From SAR92 clade bacterium (GTDB lineage: Bacteria > Pseudomonadota > Gammaproteobacteria > Pseudomonadales > Porticoccaceae), in the NCBI GenBank assembly GCA_014381985.1, contig JACNKP010000062.1:1-64000 (forward strand): a stretch of 64,000 nt of DNA, in the 5' to 3' direction. How positions within the stretch are numbered: the first letter of the stretch is position 1; every line of letters starts with the position of its first letter. Below are positions 56,868 to 64,000 of this stretch, one piece after another. The translations under genes and the position numbers were made by a program. Under the pieces are notes generated by a model that had not been told where the DNA came from, made no database searches, and saw nothing but the letters and a program-made list of their open reading frames with translations.

Positions 56868-58277
56868 TTAAAGGTGCCCTTCTAGGCGAAGATCTTCCAA
56901 GCAGGCGACTATGCTATCACGCAGGGTATCAACGATGAAATCGACTTGTTCTCGATTAATAATTAATGGTGGTGACATTACATTTAAATTTATGATCGGA
57001 CGAACGATTAACCCCCGACTATCGGCTTGGTTGGATACCCACTTGCCAATATCTAGCTCTTCAGAGAACAACTCTTTGCTTTCCTTATCTTTAACAAACT
57101 CTACACACGCCATTAAACCAATACCTCGCACATCCCCCACAATCGGCAGATCACTCAGTGTCTTAAGGCGCTGCTGAAAATAGGGTTCGATGTCTCGAAC
57201 ATGCTTCAACAGCTCTTCTCGTTCGATTATTTCTATATTTTTCAGAGCGGCGGCACAGGCAACGGGGTGGCCTGAGTAGGTGTAGCCATGTGTAAAGCAT
57301 CGCCCATGACCCGGCTCGCTGATTACGTTATGGATGCTGCTTGAATAAATGGTTGCTCCCAGTGGTTGATACCCTGAGGTAAGACCCTTCGCTGAGCAGA
57401 TAATATCGGGCTGAAAGTCAAACACCTCTTTGGACGCAAACCAATGGCCAAGCCGACCAAAGGCGGTTACAACTTCGTCTGAAACATAAAGTACATCGTA
57501 TTTCTGGCAAATTTCCCATGTTCCGCGGTGATAACCTTTAGGTGGAATGATTACGCCTCCGGCACCAAAAACCGGTTCGGCAAAAAACGCGGCAACCTTG
57601 TCAGGGCCAACTTCTTTTATTTTAGCTTCGAGCTCACCAAGTTTTGCGGTGAGAAAGTCAGCTTCGCTGATACCTTCGTCAGCGCGATAAAAATTAGGGC
57701 AAGAAATATGGTGGATAGTGTCCTGAATATAGTCAAATTCTGGGGGGTGATCACCCGGTTTGCCGCCGATGGACATTGCTGCATAGGTTGTCCCATGATA
57801 AGAATTGACTCGCGAAATAATATGTTTTTTATCATGCTTACCGCGGCAGTTCTGATAAAAATGGATCAAGCGATAGGCGGTATCAATAGCGGTTGAACCA
57901 CCACAAGATAGCGCAACGTGATTTAGATCGCCTGGGGCTAACTCGGCTAACTTAGCGGTCAATTGCGCCGCAGGAATATTAGTCATATCAACAAAGGGGC
58001 TGGCGTAGGCCATTTGACGTACCTGATTAGCAATGGCATCGGCCATTTCTTCCCGGCCCAACCCTATATTAGTGCACCATAGCCCACCAACAGCATCTAA
58101 ATATTTACGTCCATCGCTATCATAAATATAAGCATCACGTGCGGCCGCAATGGGCAGAGCGCCTTCCTCAGAAAACACATCAAACACTTGGAATGGATGT
58201 AGAAAATGCTCTTTGTCTTGACGGTTAATCGTTGCCGTATCAAACCGGTCAAAATACGTTTTGTCATCTATGTTCAT
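56868..58277 (-). CDS. Class III aminotransferase (PLP-dependent)
   Basis: A 469-residue fold-type I, class III enzyme. The PLP Lys is in CSAKGLTSGYQPLGA, the cofactor contact in VSDEVVTAFGRLGHWF, and CGGSTAIDTAYRLIHFYQ and SRVNSYHGTTYAAMSIGG are typical. It belongs with omega-amino acid/amine:pyruvate transaminases such as putrescine or beta-alanine enzymes; substrate is unknown. A 346-base gap precedes it, facing the desaturase gene. Confidence 0.9.
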   Translation of the reverse strand: MNIDDKTYFDRFDTATINRQDKEHFLHPFQVFDVFSEEGALPIAAARDAYIYDSDGRKYLDAVGGLWCTNIGLGREEMADAIANQVRQMAYASPFVDMTNIPAAQLTAKLAELAPGDLNHVALSCGGSTAIDTAYRLIHFYQNCRGKHDKKHIISRVNSYHGTTYAAMSIGGKPGDHPPEFDYIQDTIHHISCPNFYRADEGISEADFLTAKLGELEAKIKEVGPDKVAAFFAEPVFGAGGVIIPPKGYHRGTWEICQKYDVLYVSDEVVTAFGRLGHWFASKEVFDFQPDIICSAKGLTSGYQPLGATIYSSSIHNVISEPGHGRCFTHGYTYSGHPVACAAALKNIEIIEREELLKHVRDIEPYFQQRLKTLSDLPIVGDVRGIGLMACVEFVKDKESKELFSEELDIGKWVSNQADSRGLIVRPIINLNVMSPPLIINREQVDFIVDTLRDSIVACLEDLRLEGHL

Positions 58278-58623
58278 GGTAAACCTGCAGTTGGATGATA
58301 TTATGCCAATCAGGGTAACGACTTAAACCCAGCAAGCCTTATACCCCTATAGGGTGGTGGTTGTATTGGTAAAATATAATCAAGTGGCAAAATTATTTCC
58401 TGCTTAAACGAATACCTAGAGGTGCACGACACGCATCGGTTTTTAATGGTAAAGCAACTCTAGCTTGACTATAAATGAGCCCTATGTTGACGTGATTTAA
58501 CCCACCTAAGGAATAGACTGTGAACTATAATCTCTTCATAAGCGGCAATAAAAATGGCAACGCAACGCACTACTCTTGCAAATTAGCCTTTTTAAGGCTG
58601 GATTCTTTTAGAAGGATAAAAAC
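58278..58623. promoter_or_regulatory. Divergent promoter region, aminotransferase/desaturase
   Basis: This 346-base gap should hold both promoters. It contains a perfect 10-bp palindrome CCCTATAGGG (58345-58354), embedded in TATACCCCTATAGGG. The 9-base TATACCCCT recurs in reverse at 60232-60240, ahead of the dehydrogenase gene. No gene is supported here. Confidence 0.35.
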
Positions 58624-59553
58624 GTGGACGATATTGCAGCCTTGAATAAAATTGCCAGCCAAAAAGCCAAGAACTACTACTGTGGTCTAGCCTGGCCCAC
58701 CATGCTAATTGGACTGACGTCATTTCTTGCTTATTGGGCACTTCCATACCTAGTCCTGTTAAATGGCTTTAGCCTGTGGCTAGCGATTCCGACAATGGTG
58801 GCGCTGACTTATGCTGCCTATACGGTATTACACGAATCTGTGCATGGCAGTATCAACGGAAGTAACACGTCAATGAAATGGGTAAACGATGGGCTAGGGT
58901 ATCTTGCAGGTACTATTCTAGCGATCCCTTTGACAGCCCACCGCATTGAACACCTTACGCATCACGCAAACACAAATCACGCGGAAAAAGATCCGGACGG
59001 CTATTCTGCTAACATCGTCAGTTCCCCCTTAGATATGATGAAAACTGCTTGGAGAGGTATAGCGATCCAATATGAGCTGTATTCTCAACGATATTGGGCC
59101 AAAGCCACAGTGGGAAAGAAGGCTACTTTTGTTATTGAAATTGCTTTTACAGTGCTACTTAGAGTGTTGCCGTTCATTGTGCTGTGGCGAACTGGTGATC
59201 CAGAATTAATCGCAGGTTGGTGGCGAGGCCTCATGTTATTTGTGGTTGCAGGGTTGCTAGGCATTATTGTCTTGGTGTATTTTTTCGCTTATATAGTCCA
59301 TCGACCTCATGCCGTTATGGGTCGCTATGTCGACACATCCACAATAGTGATCCCCAGACCTTTCTCTACAGTAGCAACCGTGCTGTGGGGCTACCAAAAT
59401 TACCACTCTATTCATCACCTCTTTCCAAGGGTTCCATTCTATCGGTATCGTCGTCTATTTCATGACATTGCCGAGACTATGGATGCGATGAAGGCCCCGG
59501 TGTATCGTTTGACTTGGCGCGGGCTGCAACCTATCAAGGCGATGGATGCTTAA
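58624..59553 (+). CDS. Membrane fatty-acid desaturase family protein
   Basis: A 309-residue integral membrane di-iron protein. Three His boxes are visible: HESVHGS (~75), HRIEHLTHHANTNH (~108) and YHSIHHLFP (~262), with four hydrophobic segments. It could desaturate acyl lipids or hydroxylate carotenoids; the first and third boxes fit either. Start is GTG 58624 preceded by AGAAGGA. It is divergent from the aminotransferase. Confidence 0.85.
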   Translation: MDDIAALNKIASQKAKNYYCGLAWPTMLIGLTSFLAYWALPYLVLLNGFSLWLAIPTMVALTYAAYTVLHESVHGSINGSNTSMKWVNDGLGYLAGTILAIPLTAHRIEHLTHHANTNHAEKDPDGYSANIVSSPLDMMKTAWRGIAIQYELYSQRYWAKATVGKKATFVIEIAFTVLLRVLPFIVLWRTGDPELIAGWWRGLMLFVVAGLLGIIVLVYFFAYIVHRPHAVMGRYVDTSTIVIPRPFSTVATVLWGYQNYHSIHHLFPRVPFYRYRRLFHDIAETMDAMKAPVYRLTWRGLQPIKAMDA

Positions 59554-59580
59554 CCTGTGTAGCGATGCATTTAGCAAAGC

Positions 59581-60138
59581 TTATTTTTGGGTCCTTAAAT
59601 AACCGTTTTTTCTTACATTGCGTTCTACTTGGTCAGGCCCTATTGTCAATTTAGGGGATATTTTCAAGCCAGCTTCTTTAAGCACATAGGCTGTCCAGTT
59701 GTTACATGTATTTAAAATACTGTAGGTGCCACTAGCGCTAAAAAAAAGCTCTCCGGTCGCTTTTTCGCGAACGATAGTCAAGTCATTTGATTCATTAAAC
59801 TGAAAATATCGACTGATAAATAGCAAGGTAGCGTCCATAGCCGTCTCGGGCAAAGGGATTGCATATACGCGCGTCTGTGCATGAAAGTCGTTGGTGATGT
59901 CCGTGATACTACGCACACCTATGATTGCCTTAGTCGGCATAAACAGCGCACGAAAACCCAATAGCTTAGTCTGCTTTGCAGACCCATAGTAATCAAAGTC
60001 GCCCCAGCCAAGTTGTAACCAGGGTTCGTCCAAAAAGTACTTGGATAGCTGAGGGACTAATGCCTTTAGTCCCTGGCTTGGTAGAACCAAATGGGTGTGT
60101 AAACCATTGTTTGTAAAGTACAGTAGAGGGTCAGGCAT
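59581..60138 (-). CDS. DUF2459-family protein lacking an N-terminal membrane anchor
   Basis: A 185-residue DUF2459 (TIGR02117-like) protein: NNGLHTHLVLP, WLQLGWGDFDYY, the ARVYAIPL-type block, and a Cys in ILNTCNNWTAYVLKEAGL, which recalls NlpC/P60-like or Cys-based hydrolases. Members usually start with a membrane helix; here the frame starts directly at the domain (ATG 60138; TTG 60150 possible), so it is cytoplasmic or its start was missed. Function unknown. Confidence 0.75.
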   Translation of the reverse strand: MPDPLLYFTNNGLHTHLVLPSQGLKALVPQLSKYFLDEPWLQLGWGDFDYYGSAKQTKLLGFRALFMPTKAIIGVRSITDITNDFHAQTRVYAIPLPETAMDATLLFISRYFQFNESNDLTIVREKATGELFFSASGTYSILNTCNNWTAYVLKEAGLKISPKLTIGPDQVERNVRKNGYLRTQK

Positions 60139-60231
60139 AGTTCCAATCAAAGTCGCTATTTAAGTATCAAGATTACAGGTTTTTATTGACGTCTGATAGC
60201 CTAGGTTTATCCTTTACCGATCTACCTAAAC

Positions 60232-60240
60232 AGGGGTATA
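60232..60240 (-). promoter_or_regulatory. Shared TATACCCCT motif upstream of the dehydrogenase gene
   Basis: AGGGGTATA on the plus strand (reverse of TATACCCCT) lies 163 bases before the dehydrogenase start and matches 58340-58348 exactly. A common regulator is possible but unproven. Confidence 0.3.
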
Positions 60241-60402
60241 GCGACAACGATACTTGCCGTCTATATTGTCGGGATAACATGTACGCTTTGCACGTTAAAG
60301 CCACCGCGCAGGTAACCGGATGTCCATAATAGGTGCCAACTGGCTCTATTTTTTATTTCTGCAAGCACATACACTATATAAAAACCAAAATTGGACCAAC
60401 TA

Positions 60403-61866
60403 ATGACACTCAAATTAAAAGACAAGAGTCTAATAGTATCTCAGGCCTTTATTAATGGAGATTGGGTAGATGCTGACAGTGGTGAAACTCTAGACGTTAC
60501 TAATCCAGCAACGGGAGCATGGGTGTCTAAAGTCAGTAAATGTGGTACAGCTGAAACACGACGTATGATTGAGGCTGCTTCTGTGGCGCAGAAGTCTTGG
60601 GCTAAAACCACGGTTAAGGAAAGAGCGGCATTATTGCGTCGTTGGTTTAACCTTATTATGGAAAATCAAGAGGACTTAGCTCAGATTCTTACAGCAGAGC
60701 AGGGTAAGCCTTTGGCAGAGTCTCGTGGAGAAATAGCTTACGGGGCAAACTATGTAGAGTGGTTTAGTGAGGAGTCCAAGCGGGTCTATGGCGATATCAT
60801 CCCGCAGCCGTCCAATGACAAACGCGTCATGGTCATCAAACAACCCGTTGGCGTGGTTGCCTGTATTACACCTTGGAACTTCCCTAATGCCATGTTGACG
60901 CGAAAAATTGCACCAGCTATAGCCGCAGGTTGCGCGGTGGTGTGCAAACCTGCGAATGCGACGCCTTTGTCTGCGCTAGCCTTAATGGTACTGGCTGAAC
61001 GAGCTGGCTTTCCGCCAGGGTTAGTAAACATCCTTACTGGTCGCACCGCTGAGATTGGTGCTGAACTGACCAGTAATCCGCTGGTTCGCAAAGTAACCTT
61101 CACTGGGTCAACACCGGTGGGTAAACAACTCATGGCCGAGTGTGCCGCCACGGTTAAGCGCACGTCAATGGAGTTAGGGGGCAATGCGCCCTTTATTGTT
61201 TTTGACGATGCCGATATTGATTCTGCCGTGCAGGGGGCAATGATTTCTAAGTACCGCAATGCAGGCCAGACCTGCGTTTGTTCTAATCGCATTTTAGTTC
61301 AGTCATCAGTATCTGAAGAATTTACCGCGAAGTTTACCGAGGCGGTTAAAACATTAGTCGTCGGCAATGGTGACCAAGAGGGTGTTACTGTTGGCCCATT
61401 AATCGACGAAAAAGCCGCAGTAGGTGTCTGTGAATTTATTGACGATGCTGTTGCAAAAGGCGCAATGGTCACTATCGGTGGAGGCATGAGTAGCCGGGGA
61501 GGGTGCTTCGTGGAGCCAACTATTTTGGTCAATGTGTCGAGAGATATGCGTGTTTTTTCTGAAGAAATATTTGGACCAGTGGCACCCATTCTTACGTTTG
61601 AAAGTGAAGATGAAGCTATCGAAATGGCCAATGACACTGAATTTGGGTTGGCAGCTTACTTTTATTCAAGAGATATTGGCCGAGTTTACCGTGTTGCGGA
61701 GCAACTGGAATACGGTATCGTTGGTATTAACGAAGGCGTTATTTCAAATGAGATGGCACCTTTCGGCGGGGTTAAAGAATCCGGTAGTGGGAGAGAAGGC
61801 TCTAAGTATGGGATGGACGACTATATGGATATTAAATACATGTGTGTTGGCGGCATTGACAAATAA
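60403..61866 (+). CDS. gabD: NAD(P)-dependent succinate-semialdehyde dehydrogenase
   Basis: A 487-residue aldehyde dehydrogenase of the GabD type. The catalytic Cys is in NAGQTCVCSNRIL, the general-base Glu in MELGGNAPFIVFDDADID, and TFTGSTPVGKQLM and PWNFPNAMLTRKIAPAIAAGC are typical; the N-terminus GDWVDADSGETLDVTNPATG agrees. It oxidises succinate semialdehyde to succinate. I chose ATG 60403; TTG 60391 is in frame. It is followed 20 bases later by an aminotransferase, a pair consistent with GABA/putrescine breakdown. Confidence 0.92.
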   Translation: MTLKLKDKSLIVSQAFINGDWVDADSGETLDVTNPATGAWVSKVSKCGTAETRRMIEAASVAQKSWAKTTVKERAALLRRWFNLIMENQEDLAQILTAEQGKPLAESRGEIAYGANYVEWFSEESKRVYGDIIPQPSNDKRVMVIKQPVGVVACITPWNFPNAMLTRKIAPAIAAGCAVVCKPANATPLSALALMVLAERAGFPPGLVNILTGRTAEIGAELTSNPLVRKVTFTGSTPVGKQLMAECAATVKRTSMELGGNAPFIVFDDADIDSAVQGAMISKYRNAGQTCVCSNRILVQSSVSEEFTAKFTEAVKTLVVGNGDQEGVTVGPLIDEKAAVGVCEFIDDAVAKGAMVTIGGGMSSRGGCFVEPTILVNVSRDMRVFSEEIFGPVAPILTFESEDEAIEMANDTEFGLAAYFYSRDIGRVYRVAEQLEYGIVGINEGVISNEMAPFGGVKESGSGREGSKYGMDDYMDIKYMCVGGIDK

Positions 61867-61886
61867 TAAGGCATTAGGGATTGAAA

Positions 61887-63236
61887 ATGACTCACTTAAT
61901 TTACCCAACCACTAATTTTAAGGCAATCGAGCAGATTACTATTGAACGTGGCGAGGGTTGCTATGTTTGGGACAATCAAGGAAATAAATATCTTGAGGGC
62001 CTTGCGGGCCTCTGGTGCACCGCTTTGGGTTATGGCAATCAAGAGGTCATTGATACCGCCTCAGAGCAAATGGGTAAGCTTACATTTAGTCATATGTTTG
62101 GCGGCAAAACTCATCAGGTAGCTATTGACCTAGCTGATAAATTAGCTGAAATGATCCCCATGAAGGATCCAGTCTTGTCTTTTGGAAACTCTGGCAGTGA
62201 CGCTAATGACACTCATATTAAGCTTTTGCGGTATTACCATGAAGCCATTGGTAAACCAGAATGTCGCAAGATTATCTCCCGAGAGCGCTCATACCATGGC
62301 GTTACCGTGGCGGCCGCCTCATTGACAGGATTGCCAGTCACGCAGAACCATTTTGATTTGCCGGTGGATGCCTTAGGTATTTTGCATACTGACCATCCTC
62401 ATTATTATCGCGGCAAGCAGGGAGGGGAGTCAGAGACAGAATTTGTTGATCGTATTGTTGGTAACCTTGAATCCATGATAGTACGCGAGGGCCCAGACAC
62501 CATCGCCGCCTTTATTGCCGAGCCAATTACCGGTGCCAGTGGTGTTATTGTGCCGCCGGCCGGCTACTATCAAAAAGTTCAAGCGGTACTGAATCGCTAT
62601 AATATTATGTTTTGGGCTGACGAAGTCATTACCGGGTTTGGTCGCACGGGCAGTGACTTTGGTTGTAATACTATGGGTATTGAATCTCCCGATATGATGA
62701 CCTTTGCCAAGCAACTTTCGTCTGCTTACATGCCTATTAGTGCTTCTGCGGTTCGCCGGGAAATGTATGATGCAATGATTGAGCAAACCGCTACCGCGGG
62801 GGCCTTTGGTCACGGTTATACCTATTCTGGGCATCCGGTTGCTTGCGCTGTTGCGTTAAAGGTTTTAGAAATCTATCAACGTGATAGCATTTTCGAAAAA
62901 GCGGCGGTGACTGGCCAGTACATGCAAAAAAGACTCGCAGAATTCACTGACCATCCTTTAGTTGGTGAAGTCAGAGGCAGTGGATTGCTGGGTGCTATTG
63001 AGTTGGTTGCTAATAAAGAAACCGGCGAACCTTTTGTCGGTGGTGCTGTGGGTGGTTATGCGCAGAAAATGGCTCAAGATGAAGGTCTCTTGATTCGTGC
63101 GGTAGCAGGTTCTAGTCTAGGGTTCTGCCCACCGCTCATTATTAGCGAAACACAGATTGATGAGATGATTGAAAAAGTAGCCGTTGCCCTAGATAAAACA
63201 TTGGACCATTGCACTCAGGAAGGACTCTTAGTTTAA
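61887..63236 (+). CDS. Class III aminotransferase, likely amine/GABA-type
   Basis: A 449-residue PLP enzyme: LEGLAGLWCTALGYGNQEV, FGNSGSDANDTHIKLLRYYHEA, ISRERSYHGVTVAAASLTG, WADEVITGFGRTGSDFG with PLP-contact Asp, and FAKQLSSAYMPISASAV carrying the cofactor Lys. It pairs with the upstream dehydrogenase: transamination would give an aldehyde that the dehydrogenase oxidises. Similar to putrescine/GABA:pyruvate enzymes; the substrate is inferred. Start ATG 61887 has AGGGA upstream; TTG 61881 is in frame. Confidence 0.9.
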   Translation: MTHLIYPTTNFKAIEQITIERGEGCYVWDNQGNKYLEGLAGLWCTALGYGNQEVIDTASEQMGKLTFSHMFGGKTHQVAIDLADKLAEMIPMKDPVLSFGNSGSDANDTHIKLLRYYHEAIGKPECRKIISRERSYHGVTVAAASLTGLPVTQNHFDLPVDALGILHTDHPHYYRGKQGGESETEFVDRIVGNLESMIVREGPDTIAAFIAEPITGASGVIVPPAGYYQKVQAVLNRYNIMFWADEVITGFGRTGSDFGCNTMGIESPDMMTFAKQLSSAYMPISASAVRREMYDAMIEQTATAGAFGHGYTYSGHPVACAVALKVLEIYQRDSIFEKAAVTGQYMQKRLAEFTDHPLVGEVRGSGLLGAIELVANKETGEPFVGGAVGGYAQKMAQDEGLLIRAVAGSSLGFCPPLIISETQIDEMIEKVAVALDKTLDHCTQEGLLV

Positions 63237-63320
63237 CCTGTGTCACAGTTTTGAACTTATTTTTAGCATTTATGGCCCTTTACCTCTAATCTAGCCGTAA
63301 GCATTATTAAAGGGTTAACA

Positions 63321-64000
63321 ATGATTATCAAAACCACATCGGTGAGTGAGTGCAAAGAACATACGATAACCGACGAAAATGTTTATCATCAGCGCCGCGA
63401 ACTTATTAAGAAAATGGGTTTTTTGGGCGCGGCCAGTCTGCTGTCATCACCAGCCAGCGCAGGCATTTTGGACATCTTCGGCGAGGAAAAAACACCCGAA
63501 GCTTTGTTTACTCAAAATAACCTGAGCTACGCCGCAGAAAAAGGTGGCTTTGCTGAGGAGTTAACGCCGGAAGCTAAAATCACCTCTCATAATAATTTTT
63601 ATGAGTTCGGGGTTGAGAAGCAGCAACCAGCAGCACTATCTCAATCATTTAAGGTTGATCCTTGGCAGTTAAAGATTTCTGGTGAAGTCGAAAATCCACT
63701 GACTCTTGGTTACGACGACCTCTACTCATCGTTTGATTTGGAAGAACGTATTTATCGACTGCGCTGTGTTGAAGCCTGGTCCATGGTGGTGCCCTGGATT
63801 GGTTTCTCTCTAGCGGAGCTGGTCAAAAAAGCCAAGCCCACTTCTCGGGCTAAATACCTTGCCTTTGAAACGTTGTATGACCCTGTGCAGATGCCCGGGC
63901 AAAGAAGTCGACGATTAGGCGGTGGAATTGATTACCCTTATGTGGAGGGGTTGCGAATAGACGAAGCCATGAACCCTCTGGCGCTCATGAGTGTTGGCCT
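63321..64000 (+). CDS. msrP: Protein-methionine-sulfoxide reductase catalytic subunit MsrP (cut by window edge)
   Basis: The frame is open to the end of the window, so the gene continues outside. The first 226 residues match MsrP (YedY), a periplasmic molybdenum enzyme that repairs oxidised methionine. A twin-arginine-type leader is seen (QRRELIKKMGFLGAASLL, ending SSPASA). The molybdopterin-binding region shows WQLKISGEVENPLTL, YRLRCVEAWSMVVPWIGFSLAELVKK with the Mo-ligand Cys, and a YVEGLRIDEAMNPL start of the next block. It should be exported by TatABC. GGG of AAAGGG lies eight bases before the ATG. Confidence 0.93.
   Translation, partial: MIIKTTSVSECKEHTITDENVYHQRRELIKKMGFLGAASLLSSPASAGILDIFGEEKTPEALFTQNNLSYAAEKGGFAEELTPEAKITSHNNFYEFGVEKQQPAALSQSFKVDPWQLKISGEVENPLTLGYDDLYSSFDLEERIYRLRCVEAWSMVVPWIGFSLAELVKKAKPTSRAKYLAFETLYDPVQMPGQRSRRLGGGIDYPYVEGLRIDEAMNPLALMSVG

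Noticed and set aside
58520-58645. 41-codon frame starting GTG upstream of the desaturase
   Set aside because: It has an AAGGA-like site but overlaps the desaturase start in another frame and shows no protein features; kept as intergenic.
60786-61292. 168-codon open frame antisense to the dehydrogenase gene
   Set aside because: It lies entirely within conserved aldehyde dehydrogenase coding sequence; long antisense frames are expected there.
62430-62834. 134-codon open frame antisense to the second aminotransferase
   Set aside because: Same reasoning: it mirrors conserved coding sequence and shows no domain.

Overview
The window looks like a chromosomal segment of a marine, heterotrophic gammaproteobacterium. 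The evidence is moderate GC, Pseudomonas-like gene orders (rplU-rpmA-obgE-proB; rpsT, murJ-ribF-ileS-lspA-fkpB-ispH; hslVU ... ubiE-ubiJ-ubiB-hisI-hisE-tatABC), a HexR-type Entner-Doudoroff locus and a TonB receptor under a TPP riboswitch. A SAR92/Porticoccaceae-like member of the Cellvibrionales is my best guess; this is inference from gene content. I recognised no rRNA, tRNA, CRISPR array, prophage or insertion sequence.

Layout. 1-2.8 kb: the end of hutH, then hutG (histidine breakdown), a membrane-anchored M19 dipeptidase and a small ABM-domain protein. 2.95-7.5 kb: a type IV pilus minor-pilin cluster (fimT-like, pilE-like, fimU-like, pilV, pilW, pilX) without pilY1, whose PilV has a long Cys-rich C-terminal extension. 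7.5-22.8 kb: housekeeping genes nadE, bamD (with a repetitive Gly/Thr tail), rluD, pgeF, rplU-rpmA-obgE-proB, rpsT, murJ, ribF, ileS, lspA, fkpB, ispH. 22.8-33.9 kb: a glucose catabolic island with pgi divergent from edd-glk-eda-zwf-pgl, then gap-pyk divergent from hexR. Near-identical 15-bp palindromic operators lie in the pgi/edd and gap/hexR intergenic regions. 34-39.4 kb: acs, a GDPD-family phosphodiesterase, an XRE regulator convergent with a 55-codon gene, a LysE-type exporter and a Tag-like DNA glycosylase. 39.4-42.9 kb: two tandem DUF885 putative metallopeptidases, one a lipoprotein.

43-47 kb holds the most distinctive locus. A TPP riboswitch precedes a TonB-dependent receptor, a small YkoF/MTH1187-type protein, a PnuC-family transporter and a ThiK-like kinase. 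Read together, these form a complete thiamine import-and-trap route: outer membrane, inner membrane, phosphorylation. msrB follows with a start overlapping the kinase stop. 47.3-49.3 kb: yajQ, a YchJ-family protein and an HSL-type esterase. 49.3-56.8 kb: a long minus-strand run, hslV-hslU-DUF971-ubiE-ubiJ-ubiB-hisI-hisE-tatA-tatB-tatC.

56.9-63.2 kb: two class III aminotransferases, a succinate-semialdehyde-type dehydrogenase, a membrane fatty-acid desaturase and a DUF2459 protein, suggesting amine (putrescine/GABA-like) catabolism. The window ends inside msrP, a twin-arginine substrate that would use the Tat system encoded 13 kb earlier. Start codons were chosen by Shine-Dalgarno spacing and family N-termini where the longest frame looked too long; these choices are stated per gene.
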